Source of the DNA: an uncultured Peptoniphilus sp.
Lineage (GTDB): Bacteria; Bacillota; Clostridia; Tissierellales; Peptoniphilaceae
NCBI RefSeq assembly: GCF_943913915.1
Contig: NZ_CALUAA010000001.1
Coordinates: 124,001 to 188,000 of the forward strand
Reading direction: 5' to 3'
Length of the DNA: 64,000 bases
This document shows, piece after piece, positions 42,763-51,238 of the stretch. A model generated the notes under the pieces. That model was not told the DNA's origin and searched no databases. It saw nothing but the letters and a program-made list of their open reading frames with translations. How positions within the stretch are numbered: position 1 is the first letter of the stretch; each line of letters begins with the position of its first letter. The translations under genes were made by a program, and so were the position numbers.

Positions 42763-43200
42763 CTACTTTGCTTGATCTACAAATAAAAACTGAATAAAAC
42801 CGACACCGATACGGTCGCCGTTTTTAAGTTCGGCTTCGTCATAAAGTGTCTGACCGTTTAAAAAGGTACCATTGGCGCTATGAAGGTCGCGAATATAGTA
42901 ATGGCCGTCCTCTTCCTGAATCACCAAGTGATTTTTGGAAACGAAATTATCTTTAATTACAATATCATTTTTACTGCTACGTCCTAATTTAGTAAGGCCT
43001 CTCAGAACATAGTATTCCTGCATTTTGAAATTTAATGAATCCAATCGATTGACTACCTTTAAATAGGCTTCATCCTTATTCGCATCTACAGAGCGCATAG
43101 AGCGTATGTCTAAATAAATCATACGAATAATGGTAAAGATAAACAAATAGATAATCAGTATAAAAATGTATTTAAATAACTGCGACAGTATGAAATTCAT
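42763..43200 (-). CDS. Membrane-anchored FHA-domain protein
   Basis: The 145-aa protein has one N-terminal membrane helix (about 8-30) and a C-terminal FHA domain (about 65-140) with the phosphothreonine-binding residues in KLGRSSKNDIVI, NFVSKNHLVI and HSANGTFLNG. FHA domains bind phosphothreonine, usually made by PASTA Ser/Thr kinases. It heads the SEDS-PBP operon, similar to the fhaB-rodA-pbpA arrangement of Actinobacteria. No kinase or phosphatase gene is in the window. Confidence 0.9.
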   Translation of the reverse strand: MNFILSQLFKYIFILIIYLFIFTIIRMIYLDIRSMRSVDANKDEAYLKVVNRLDSLNFKMQEYYVLRGLTKLGRSSKNDIVIKDNFVSKNHLVIQEEDGHYYIRDLHSANGTFLNGQTLYDEAELKNGDRIGVGFIQFLFVDQAK

Positions 43201-43226
43201 CGTCCACCTCATCTTATTTTACCTAA

Positions 43227-43255
43227 ATATTATCATAGAGATCGCTTATTTTCAA
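43227..43255 (-). promoter_or_regulatory. Promoter of the FHA-SEDS-PBP-ispDF-fba-tal-glpX operon
   Basis: On the minus strand: -35 TTGAAA (43250-43255), 17-bp spacer, -10 TAATAT (43227-43232) with a TGA extension. The predicted start lies about 20 nt before the FHA gene. No other promoter or terminator is obvious before rpmE. Confidence 0.65.
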
Positions 43256-43306
43256 CGAGATAGCTCGCGTGAAGATCTGACTTTAAGAGAAGAAATTTCT
43301 AAACTA

Positions 43307-43315
43307 TGTTAAAAT
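43307..43315 (+). promoter_or_regulatory. Extended -10 promoter of recX
   Basis: TAAAAT (43310-43315) is preceded by TGT (43307-43309). The -35 is weak. A start about 7 nt downstream would leave an mRNA leader of only about 8-10 nt before the recX ATG. Confidence 0.5.
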
Positions 43316-43330
43316 AGACCGGTGATAACT

Positions 43331-43930
43331 ATGGAAATTAAACGCATTAAAAAATTAAATGATCTCTTTATCGTCGAGCTGGATCAGGAAAAATCTTTAA
43401 CGCTTACGGAATCAGTTTTTGTCAGGCATAATCTTTATAAAGGAAAAGAGCTGACAGACGACGATTTCTTTGAAATTCAAAAAGACAGCGAGCGCCAGAT
43501 TGCTATTGATTTTGCTCTAAAAAAACTACGTAATCGAAAGACAACATGGGAAATAAGAGATTTACTTTCAAGAGAAGGAATAAGTGAAGAAGCCATTGCA
43601 GGTGCCGTCGAGTATCTGAGTGAATACAATTTCTTAAATGACGAGGAATACGCCGAACTCTTTGCTCGTGACAAACAAAACCTTAACGGCTACGGCCCTG
43701 TAAAAATTCGCTATCTTCTGAAACAAAAAAGAATCAAAGAAGAATATATCTCCAGGGCTTTGAAAAAGTTCACCCATGAAGCTGAGATTGAAATGATCGA
43801 GAAAATCGTCGAAAAAAAATACGTTCGTGGTGACGGTCTATCGAAAGATAAATCTAAAATTATTCGATTTTTACTCTCTCGCGGATTTCAATACCCTGCC
43901 ATAAAGGCGGTGATGGGTCGATGGAGGTAA
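43331..43930 (+). CDS. recX: Regulatory protein RecX
   Basis: RecX binds RecA filaments and limits RecA activity. The 199-aa protein is built of three-helix repeats: FALKKLRNRKTTWEIRDLLS, YLSEYNFLNDEEYAELFARDK, NGYGPVKIRYLLKQKRI and so on. The ATG at 43331 has GGTGAT 4-5 nt upstream; a GTG at 43322 overlaps it. In many bacteria recX lies next to recA; here it is about 26 kb away and heads a different operon. Its end overlaps the GIY-YIG gene. Confidence 0.9.
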   Translation: MEIKRIKKLNDLFIVELDQEKSLTLTESVFVRHNLYKGKELTDDDFFEIQKDSERQIAIDFALKKLRNRKTTWEIRDLLSREGISEEAIAGAVEYLSEYNFLNDEEYAELFARDKQNLNGYGPVKIRYLLKQKRIKEEYISRALKKFTHEAEIEMIEKIVEKKYVRGDGLSKDKSKIIRFLLSRGFQYPAIKAVMGRWR

Positions 43931-44211
43931 AACACTACGTCTATATCTTAGAATGCGGTGACAAAAGTTTTTATACCGGCTACACCACCGACCCTGAACG
44001 AAGGCTCACGCAACATAATAAGGGTGTTGCTTCAAAATATACACGTAGCCGTCTACCCGTTTCCATGGTATATCTTGAATCCGTTTCGGACAAATCTGAA
44101 GGTTTAAAAAGAGAATATGCTATTAAAAAATTAACACGTAAAAATAAAATAAAACTTATACGAAAAGGAGGTGGATGTTTTGAGTCACCAAAAAATAAGC
44201 AGTTTAAATGA
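43921..44211 (+). CDS. GIY-YIG domain protein, UPF0213/YhbQ family
   Basis: The 96-aa protein has the GIY-YIG-like core HYVYILECGDKSFYTGYTTDPERRLTQHNKG, then YTRSRLPVSMVYLESVSDKSEGLKREYAIKKL. The family has a nuclease fold and is widespread, with proposed roles in DNA damage. It overlaps recX by 10 nt, and its 3' end contains the ribosome site and start of the next gene. Confidence 0.9.
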   Translation: MEVKHYVYILECGDKSFYTGYTTDPERRLTQHNKGVASKYTRSRLPVSMVYLESVSDKSEGLKREYAIKKLTRKNKIKLIRKGGGCFESPKNKQFK

Positions 44212-44968
44212 AGCGAAAAGCTTAATTAATATTGCCATGACGACCGGTCAAATGCTTATTAAAAATGGAGCCGAAATATATCGCGCCGAAGATACCATCG
44301 AGCGTATGATTTTATCCATGGAGAACATAACAGAGGTTGACGTTTTCGCCCTTAGTTCCGCTCTTTTTGTATCTGCTGAATATGATGGGGAATCCATTAC
44401 TATGTTTAAAGACATTGAAAATTCAGGAATAAATTTAAACCAAATCGACGCACTGAATACTTTTTCACGACGTTTCGTTTCAGGAGAGATTTCTCTATAT
44501 GAGGCGCGCAATAAATTAATGTCCCTATCCGAGGCCACCAAGCGTTCACTTCCCGTTACCATGTTTTTTACGGGTCTCTGTAGCGCATCCTTCGCCATCA
44601 TGTTCGGCGGTACATGGAATGACTTCGCCTACACTTTTTTTGTGGGGTTTGTCCTCAATTACTGTATGCGCCTTACGGCGAAGCATAATGTTTCCTTCTT
44701 CCCTGAAGCTTTTTTAGGTACAATGGTCGTTTCAATTTTAGCACTCGTCGGGGTCAAGGCGATGCCCCTCCTGCACATGGACATGATCATTATCGGCGCC
44801 ATTATGCCCTTAGTTCCCGGGATGGTTGTAACCAATTCCCTTAGAGATATTATTAGCGGCGATTATGTCTCAGGTCTGATCGGGATCACCAAGGGCATCT
44901 TTGTCGCCTTCGCCATCGCTCTCGGTGTCGGATTTATTTTAAATCTGGAAAAAATTATAGGAGGTTGA
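44180..44968 (+). CDS. Threonine/serine exporter family protein, N-terminal domain type (DUF1212, YjjP-like)
   Basis: The 262-aa protein has a soluble N-terminal region (about 1-115: TTGQMLIKNGAEIYRAEDTIERM, DVFALSSALFVS) and about five membrane helices after residue 120. This is the N-terminal part of ThrE-type exporters; the C-terminal part is the next gene. Substrates reported for relatives include threonine/serine and, for YjjPB, succinate; this one is not assignable. The TTG at 44180 is chosen: GGAGG lies 8 nt before it. A GTG at 44171 is within the ribosome site. Confidence 0.85.
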   Translation: MSHQKISSLNEAKSLINIAMTTGQMLIKNGAEIYRAEDTIERMILSMENITEVDVFALSSALFVSAEYDGESITMFKDIENSGINLNQIDALNTFSRRFVSGEISLYEARNKLMSLSEATKRSLPVTMFFTGLCSASFAIMFGGTWNDFAYTFFVGFVLNYCMRLTAKHNVSFFPEAFLGTMVVSILALVGVKAMPLLHMDMIIIGAIMPLVPGMVVTNSLRDIISGDYVSGLIGITKGIFVAFAIALGVGFILNLEKIIGG

Positions 44969-44969
44969 T

Positions 44970-45452
44970 ATGACGATTCAAAAAGCTGTTATTATGTTTT
45001 TCGTATCGTTTTGCGCCACTATCGGCTACGCGATTCCCGTGGAGGCTCCGAAACGATCCCTTCTTTCCAGTTGTTTTAGCGGCGGCATCTCATATCTTTT
45101 ATACCTTAAAGTTATCGATTTAGACGGTAATGCATTTTTCGCCGCCTTTCTCGCCGCCTTTTTAATGGGAATCCTCGGCGAGTTTTTTTCGAGGCTTTAT
45201 AAAATGCCCGCCACTATTTTTATTTTGCCACCTCTCATTACTTTGGTACCTGGAGGCGGAATGTATTATACTATGAGTTATTTAATCAGCGACAATATGG
45301 CAATGTTCCTGCGAGAGGCCGTTAAGACTTTTTCCATTGCCATCGCCCTTTCTCTGGGAATCGTGGCTTCGGGCATGTTCTCTAAATCCCTGCGAGCTTT
45401 TCGGAGACGTTCTATTTACAAGGGACGTCCCCGATTGGATCGTTTTCATTAA
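44970..45452 (+). CDS. Threonine/serine exporter family protein, C-terminal domain type (DUF3815, YjjB-like)
   Basis: The 160-aa protein is mostly hydrophobic, with about four to five membrane helices and the family pattern FFSRLYKMPATIFILPPLITLVPGG split over two helices. It begins 1 nt after the stop of its partner and would complete the ThrE-like transporter. A basic C-terminus (FRRRSIYKGRPRLDR) is probably cytoplasmic. Confidence 0.86.
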   Translation: MTIQKAVIMFFVSFCATIGYAIPVEAPKRSLLSSCFSGGISYLLYLKVIDLDGNAFFAAFLAAFLMGILGEFFSRLYKMPATIFILPPLITLVPGGGMYYTMSYLISDNMAMFLREAVKTFSIAIALSLGIVASGMFSKSLRAFRRRSIYKGRPRLDRFH

Positions 45453-45454
45453 TT

Positions 45455-45502
45455 CAAAAAAATACCATGGTCCGGACATTATCGTCCGACCATGGTATTT
45501 TT
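45455..45502. terminator. Bidirectional intrinsic terminator between convergent operons
   Basis: A long stem AAAAAATACCATGGTC / GACCATGGTATTTTTT is extended by CGGAC/GTCCG with one bulged base around ATTATC. The A-run on one side and T-run on the other allow termination from both the yjjB-like gene (plus) and the rseC-like gene (minus). Confidence 0.92.
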
Positions 45503-45918
45503 TATAGAATTTTAGTCATTTTAAGTTGTGCACGGTTACTTTCTTGTTTGTCCACTTTCTTTAATATCATATAACTGATAATGAAAGAGAGGGCACCTAA
45601 GGCAAATATATAGAGATCGCGATTGGCTACGGTCGCAGGTATTAGGAACTGTCCGATAAAAATCAAAGCCAAGAACGCTACTAAGGGAATGCCATATACC
45701 TTATAGATGGAATTTAAAACGTAATGATCGTTTACATAAAGCTCCACCTTATCCCCTGCTTCTGCATTTAAATCATTAGGTACTGAAATAAATTCAGACT
45801 TTGATTCGCAAGCAGAGCTGGAGCAAGAAGCACATCCCGTTCCGCAAGCTCCTTTACGCGTTACCTCCATATAGGCCATTCCTTTATTTACCGAAAGTAT
45901 ACGCCCAATTTGAATCAT
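45502..45918 (-). CDS. SoxR-reducing / RseC-MucC family membrane protein
   Basis: The 138-aa protein has an N-terminal domain with a cysteine cluster CGTGCASCSSSAC (about 26-38) and two membrane helices (about 78-97 and 103-122). This is the RseC/MucC architecture, in Gammaproteobacteria tied to SoxR reduction or sigma-E control; in clostridia its role is undefined. The ATG at 45918 follows AGGAG by 7 nt. It is the last gene of the long minus-strand operon. Confidence 0.85.
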   Translation of the reverse strand: MIQIGRILSVNKGMAYMEVTRKGACGTGCASCSSSACESKSEFISVPNDLNAEAGDKVELYVNDHYVLNSIYKVYGIPLVAFLALIFIGQFLIPATVANRDLYIFALGALSFIISYMILKKVDKQESNRAQLKMTKIL

Positions 45919-45922
45919 GTTA

Positions 45923-47701
45923 TCACTCCTCAATTACGCGAATATGCACCTCTTCTAATTGCTTTTCCGAAAGTTCGACGGGAGCTCCCGTTAAAAGATC
46001 GCTCGCCGATTGAGTTTTCGGGAATGCGATGACATGGCGCATATTCTTTTCGCCGGTTAATAACATTATTAATCGGTCTAATCCGTAGGCTAGACCACCG
46101 TGTGGCGGCGCACCGTATTTAAAAGCTTCCAGTAAGAAGCCAAACTTATCTTGAGCTTCTTCTTCCGTGAAACCCAATGCTTTAAACATCTTTCGTTGGA
46201 TGTCTCCATCGTGAATACGAATGGAGCCGCCTCCCATTTCATCGCCGTTCATTACGATATCGTAGGCTTTCGCGCGACATTTGGCAGGATCCGATTCAAT
46301 CTTATCGATATCCTCATCCATAGGCGCCGTAAATGGGTGGTGTTTTGCGACATAACGCTCTTCATCTTCATCGTATTCAAATAAGGGGAATTCGACGATC
46401 CAAAGAGGTGCAATGATATCTTTTGGAATAATATCCATTTCTTCGGCAATGTGATTTCTCAAGTTACCGAGGGCGGCAAAGACTACGTCGTTTTTGTCCG
46501 CGACAAATAAAATTAAATCGCCTGTTCCCGCCTTCACTCTCTCGACAATATTGTTCATAACATCGTCGCCAATGAATTTCAGAATCGGAGATTGAATCTC
46601 GCCTTCTTTTACCTTTGCCCAAGCTAATCCCTTGGCTCTAAAGTCTTTTACAAAACTTTCAAGCTTATCGATCTTTTTGCGGGAATAAAACTCCTCGCCG
46701 CCTTTAACGACAATGGCACGTACACTGCCACCGGAAGAAACGGCGCCGGAGAATACTTTAAAATCGCAGTTTTCTACGATGTCGGAAACATCTTGAAGCT
46801 CCATACCGAACCGCACATCCGGTTTATCAACACCGTAGCGATCCATGGCTTCACGATAGGTCATACGATCAAAAGGTATTTTTAAATCGACATCGACTAC
46901 TTCTTTGAAAAGTTTTTTCAGATAACGCTCATTGATCTCCATAACATCTTCCGCCTCGACGAAGCTGAGCTCCATATCGATTTGCGTAAATTCGGGTTGG
47001 CGATTAAAGCGTAAATCTTCATCTCTGAAACAGCGAGCGATTTGAATATAGCGATCAAATCCCGACACCATTAAAAGTTGCTTCATTAATTGAGGCGACT
47101 GAGGCAGAGCATAAAACGATCCGTCGTGAATTCGACTGGGCACGAGGTAATCTCTCGCCCCTTCCGGTGTAGGCTTGTTCAGCATCGGGGTTTCCACTTC
47201 GACAAATCCTTCGTCATGGAAGAAGTCCCTCGTAAGTTTATATACCCGAGAACGCGTCCTTAAAACGTGTTGACTGTGAGGTTTGCGCAAGTCCAGCGTG
47301 CGATATTTTAAACGAAGATCGTCGCTTACATCATCGTCGTCTTTAACGTAAATGGGAGGTACTTCAGATTCGTTTAAGATTTTTAATTCCCGCGCCAAAA
47401 TTTCAATGTGACCGGTGGGGATATTTTCGTTGACGGCACTTCGGGCTCTTACATCCCCTTCTACAGCTACTACGAATTCGGATCGTATAGATGTGGCCTT
47501 GTCGAATACCGCTTCATCCACCTCGCTGTCGAATACGACCTGAACGATTCCCGTGTAGTCCCGGACATCTGTAAAGACAAGGGCGCCCAGATTTCTGGAT
47601 TTTTGTACCCAACCCATGATCGTTACAGCTTCTCCGATATGTTCTTCATTTAAAGTACCGCATAAATGGGTGCGCTTTAATGTTCCCAGTGATTCTCCCA
47701 T
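45923..47701 (-). CDS. aspS: Aspartyl-tRNA synthetase
   Basis: This class II synthetase charges tRNA-Asp. The 592-aa bacterial-type chain has the OB-fold anticodon domain (about 1-105, VTIMGWVQKSRNLGALVFTDVRD), motif 2 (ARCFRDEDLRFNRQPEFTQID), a GAD insertion domain, and motif 3 (GLAYGLDRLIMLLTG). Whether it is discriminating or also charges tRNA-Asn cannot be settled here; asnA at the right edge makes free asparagine. The ATG at 47701 follows AGGAGG. Confidence 0.96.
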   Translation of the reverse strand: MGESLGTLKRTHLCGTLNEEHIGEAVTIMGWVQKSRNLGALVFTDVRDYTGIVQVVFDSEVDEAVFDKATSIRSEFVVAVEGDVRARSAVNENIPTGHIEILARELKILNESEVPPIYVKDDDDVSDDLRLKYRTLDLRKPHSQHVLRTRSRVYKLTRDFFHDEGFVEVETPMLNKPTPEGARDYLVPSRIHDGSFYALPQSPQLMKQLLMVSGFDRYIQIARCFRDEDLRFNRQPEFTQIDMELSFVEAEDVMEINERYLKKLFKEVVDVDLKIPFDRMTYREAMDRYGVDKPDVRFGMELQDVSDIVENCDFKVFSGAVSSGGSVRAIVVKGGEEFYSRKKIDKLESFVKDFRAKGLAWAKVKEGEIQSPILKFIGDDVMNNIVERVKAGTGDLILFVADKNDVVFAALGNLRNHIAEEMDIIPKDIIAPLWIVEFPLFEYDEDEERYVAKHHPFTAPMDEDIDKIESDPAKCRAKAYDIVMNGDEMGGGSIRIHDGDIQRKMFKALGFTEEEAQDKFGFLLEAFKYGAPPHGGLAYGLDRLIMLLTGEKNMRHVIAFPKTQSASDLLTGAPVELSEKQLEEVHIRVIEE

Positions 47702-47709
47702 GATTCCTC

Positions 47710-49242
47710 CTAACAAATTCTTTCGTCTATTTTTTTAAGCCAACTTTCTCTCTCATCTCCTGAGGATTCGTCGGCCAGCATCTGCCAAATATATTTAGCG
47801 GCGTGATCCATCCCTTGGCAGCCTGCGAGTAGTAAAACATCTCCGGGCTCTACCTTGGGTAAGATGGCATCGATGGCTTCTTTTAAAGAGTCTATTACAG
47901 GCACGGTGTGCCCTGCCTTTTCCATTTCAGTAAGAAAAGCATTGAGTTCCTCATCCGTTACTTCGTCTTTTGAAGACACTACTTCCACAGATTTAGTGGC
48001 AATAAAATCTTTGAGCGGAAGTTTCGGCATCCACTTTATTGTTTCTTCCGCATTTTCACGATTGAGTTCCGCTCCTCTTCCGCCTCGAATGGCATAAAGC
48101 AAATGGAGATTCTTATATTCCATTCGGCAAAGTGTCTCTAAAGTGACGGCAATGTTTTTTACATTGGCATAGTGGTCGTCGATGATCATATACTCTTTAT
48201 TATAGATCAATTCAAAGCGTCTTTCGACTCCTTTGAAATTATAGAGAGCTTTTTGAATCGTGGAAGGTGCCACGCCTGCCAATAAACCGAAGCTGATGGC
48301 CATCATCGCATTTAAAACCGTATGAAATCCTGTGACCTGAAGTTCAATAGGAAATTCCGATTTTTTAAGAGACCAATTGCCCGCTTTGCGGTCTTCTTTA
48401 ACGGTATAGGTAAATTTCGGGAAGCCGCTTGAAATATCGATATTTGAAACGCCGATTAATGCTTCTTTTTCTACACCTGCGGTAAAAACTTGTCCCTCTG
48501 TCTTGTCTTGAAGATCATCGATTAGAGGAGCATCAATGTTTAAAATTACAGCTGTTTTTTCATCGGCGTGGCGAATCAGGCGACTCTTAAAATGGAAATA
48601 ATTTTCGAACGTACCGTGCTGCTCGAGGTGCTCTACAGAAATGTTATTAAAACTTACGATATCGTAATCAATCCCTCTGCTGCGATAGAGCTCCTGAGCT
48701 GAAGAGGACACTTCCATCACCACAACCTCAACGCCGCTATCAGCCATATCTCGTAAATGCTTTTGCAAATGAATGGATTCAGGTGTTGTTAAGATCGAGG
48801 GAATGGAAACATCTTTGTATTGGACTTCTACCGTTCCGATGACACCCACTTCGTAACCTGCCGATTTGAAAATATCCCGAAGCATATAGGCAGTGGAGGT
48901 CTTGCCGTTAGTGGCCGTTACGCCATAAACCTTCATTTCCTTCGACGGATCGCCGTAAAAGGCACAGGCGAGATCAGCTAAAGCCTTACGCGGATTGTCG
49001 ACAATGATTTGAGGAATGTCGGTGTCTACATTATGATCACAAACTACAAGAGCAGCTCCCCTCTTCTTAGCCTCCTCGATATAGTCATGTCCGTCAACCA
49101 AAACACCTTTCATAGCTACGAAAATATCCCCTTTACCGATCTCTCTCGAGTCGTTTGATATCCGGGGTATCTCCGCCTCTTCTTCGATTTTTCCGATTTT
49201 ATTATTTATCTCTACTCTTTCCAGTAAAGTCTTCAACTTCAT
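47710..49242 (-). CDS. murE: Mur ligase, MurE-like (UDP-MurNAc-tripeptide synthetase), divergent
   Basis: The 510-aa protein has the three-domain Mur ligase layout. The N-terminal domain (ISNDSREIGKGDIFVAMKG) is MurE-like, the ATP loop is VTATNGKTSTAY, and TTPESIHLQKHL and the lysine in FHFKSRLI fit the family. Several usually conserved sites differ: EVSSSAQ where EVSSHAL is usual, FNNISVEHLEQHGT for the normal TNLTRDHLD type, DDHYANVKN for the DYAHTP block, and no DNPR (DAP-specific) motif in the C-terminal domain, where ATKSVEVVSSKDEV is found. It is probably MurE with another third residue (Lys or Orn), or a MurE paralogue. It overlaps hemZ. Confidence 0.75.
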   Translation of the reverse strand: MKLKTLLERVEINNKIGKIEEEAEIPRISNDSREIGKGDIFVAMKGVLVDGHDYIEEAKKRGAALVVCDHNVDTDIPQIIVDNPRKALADLACAFYGDPSKEMKVYGVTATNGKTSTAYMLRDIFKSAGYEVGVIGTVEVQYKDVSIPSILTTPESIHLQKHLRDMADSGVEVVVMEVSSSAQELYRSRGIDYDIVSFNNISVEHLEQHGTFENYFHFKSRLIRHADEKTAVILNIDAPLIDDLQDKTEGQVFTAGVEKEALIGVSNIDISSGFPKFTYTVKEDRKAGNWSLKKSEFPIELQVTGFHTVLNAMMAISFGLLAGVAPSTIQKALYNFKGVERRFELIYNKEYMIIDDHYANVKNIAVTLETLCRMEYKNLHLLYAIRGGRGAELNRENAEETIKWMPKLPLKDFIATKSVEVVSSKDEVTDEELNAFLTEMEKAGHTVPVIDSLKEAIDAILPKVEPGDVLLLAGCQGMDHAAKYIWQMLADESSGDERESWLKKIDERIC

Positions 49243-50618
49243 AAAACCTCTCCCAAATGTCTTTTCTTTTTGTCGATAATCTCACCAAATCGTTTGGTGT
49301 AATCTCTCATATTTCTGAAATTTGAAAATTTACGAATAGTTTTCCCTGTTTTATCTACAAGTTTTGTCGTGGAAGACATGCCCACACCGATGACTGAGTG
49401 GATCTCCTCCATCATAATCATATTGTAAAGATTGTCGTGTCCTTCTCTCGAGAAACCGATATTGGAGCCGTTACCCATTATTCGTTTTTGGCGATAGAGA
49501 TAATAGGGATGGTAACCCGCTTCTTCCATGCGTTTCATTGAATAGTTCTGCATCTTCCGTATATTTTTAGTATAAACCCCTTCGTTTTCAAAAAGTTTGG
49601 ATCCGTTTTTAAGCGAAAGCACATGAACTGTTATATTTTCAGGTTCTAGCTCAATGATTTCATCGAAGGTATAGGCAACCTCCGGTATGCCTTCATCCCC
49701 GAGTCCCAATATCAAATCCATATTTATTTCAAGATCCGTCAATTTCCGTACCATATCATAGGCACGCTTAATATCTTCTTTTTTATGAGGACGTTTCACT
49801 TGCTCCAGGGTTTCATCCACCATCGTCTGTGGATTAATACTTATACGTGTTACCGGATACTTATTAAGCATTACAAGCAGTTCTTCGTCGATTGTCTCCG
49901 GTCTTCCCGCTTCCAATGTAAATTCTTCAGGAGATAAATGCGCCAAACGATCCAGCAGCTTTTTGAGTTGATCCTTAGGGATCGAGGTCGGAGTGCCGCC
50001 GCCGATATAAATCGTCGTGGGATCCTCTGTCGATTCATTTAAAACGAAGTCCAACTCCTTCAGGAGATAATCCATGTAGAGGTTCACGGCATTCGTATTG
50101 TCGCTTCGAATGGTAGGATAACTGCAATAGTCACAACGAGTCGGACAGAAGGGAATATGAATGTAGAGGGAATACCCCTTCCCATTTAATTCATCTGTCT
50201 TTTCGCTTTCCAACAGGGCGATGTCCATTAAGAGATTGGCGATATAAGGACTTAGAAGGTATTCGTCGATTAAATACTGCTTCGTCTTTTCGTCACCTAA
50301 GAGATGACGTTGCTTTTGTAAAAACTTGATGGGCCGCGTACCGGTCAGCGTTCCCCAAAGACAATCTTCTTTTGATTCATGATCAACGTCTCGGACGATC
50401 CACGATGCAATGGCGCGCTTCGCCTCATATTCATCGTTGAAAAGAAAATCTTTCTCGAAACGATCGTCACCGATCACGAGAACGACCTTTTTTACATCTT
50501 CTTTCGTTTCAATGGATAAAAATAGTTCACCTGATGTTTCGTAATACGGAAAATAGATTCGAAGAAGTTCATAAAATGTATGAATCTCCGAATCTGTGCC
50601 TTTTACAATGCGAATCAT
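49239..50618 (-). CDS. hemZ: Radical-SAM coproporphyrinogen dehydrogenase-like protein HemZ
   Basis: The 459-aa protein has a ~150-residue N-terminal region typical of HemZ, then a radical-SAM domain with the CxxxCxYC motif in YIHIPFCPTRCDYCSYP, TIYIGGGTPTSIP and TLEAGRPETID. Family members are related to oxygen-independent coproporphyrinogen III oxidase, though clostridial HemZ function is not firmly shown and no other haem genes are in the window. Its place between the MBL hydrolase and synthetase genes is the typical clostridial order. Confidence 0.87.
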   Translation of the reverse strand: MIRIVKGTDSEIHTFYELLRIYFPYYETSGELFLSIETKEDVKKVVLVIGDDRFEKDFLFNDEYEAKRAIASWIVRDVDHESKEDCLWGTLTGTRPIKFLQKQRHLLGDEKTKQYLIDEYLLSPYIANLLMDIALLESEKTDELNGKGYSLYIHIPFCPTRCDYCSYPTIRSDNTNAVNLYMDYLLKELDFVLNESTEDPTTIYIGGGTPTSIPKDQLKKLLDRLAHLSPEEFTLEAGRPETIDEELLVMLNKYPVTRISINPQTMVDETLEQVKRPHKKEDIKRAYDMVRKLTDLEINMDLILGLGDEGIPEVAYTFDEIIELEPENITVHVLSLKNGSKLFENEGVYTKNIRKMQNYSMKRMEEAGYHPYYLYRQKRIMGNGSNIGFSREGHDNLYNMIMMEEIHSVIGVGMSSTTKLVDKTGKTIRKFSNFRNMRDYTKRFGEIIDKKKRHLGEVL

Positions 50619-51238
50619 AGGACCTGTTGCATATAGGGATTAATGCGTTTCTCTATTCCAATGGAGGTCTCCGGTCCGTGGCCGGATAAAACTCTTAAAT
50701 TTCCATCGAGTTGTGCTAATTTTCTTAAAGAACGCATCATGGCTTGCACATCTCCACCGGGAAAATCCGTACGTCCGATAGAACCTTGAAACAGAGTGTC
50801 TCCGCTCAGTAAAAGATCTTCATAGAAATAACATACAGATCCCGGGGTATGGCCTGCCGTTTGCATGACTTTGATTTTTCCGCAATCCAGCTCTATCGTA
50901 TCTCCATCGTTTAACAAAACATCCGGCTCCTTGTCGGGAACCTCACCGCCCATCATGGCAATAAATTGAGGTGCCTGATTGTAATAGGTTTCAAGTTCAT
51001 CTTTGTGCATATACACTTTAACATCTAAGGAATCTCGCACCTGATTTAAAGCTGCAACGTGATCACCATGGGCGTGGGTTAGTAAAATAGCTTCAATAGT
51101 TAAACCCAAATGTTCGGCTTCGGCGAGAATTCGACTAGCTTCGGCACCTGGATCTACAATAAATCCCTTATTATTCTCATGATTATACACAATATAGCAA
51201 TTGGTCGTGCCCCCGACCAAGATCGTTTTAAAAGCCAC
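50615..51238 (-). CDS. MBL-fold metallo-hydrolase (glyoxalase II-like)
   Basis: The 207-aa protein has the metallo-beta-lactamase motif THAHGDHVAAL, the histidine in TAGHTPGSVCYF, LLSGDTLFQGSIGRTDFPGG and LSGHGPETSIG. These fit the YcbL/hydroxyacylglutathione-hydrolase-like group, which hydrolyses thioesters; the real substrate is unknown. Its start abuts the dtd stop, and its stop overlaps hemZ. Confidence 0.9.
   Translation of the reverse strand: MAFKTILVGGTTNCYIVYNHENNKGFIVDPGAEASRILAEAEHLGLTIEAILLTHAHGDHVAALNQVRDSLDVKVYMHKDELETYYNQAPQFIAMMGGEVPDKEPDVLLNDGDTIELDCGKIKVMQTAGHTPGSVCYFYEDLLLSGDTLFQGSIGRTDFPGGDVQAMMRSLRKLAQLDGNLRVLSGHGPETSIGIEKRINPYMQQVL

Noticed and set aside
45455..45502. 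Long inverted repeat as a mobile-element end
   Set aside because: The A-run and T-run flanks and the position between convergent operons identify it as a bidirectional terminator.
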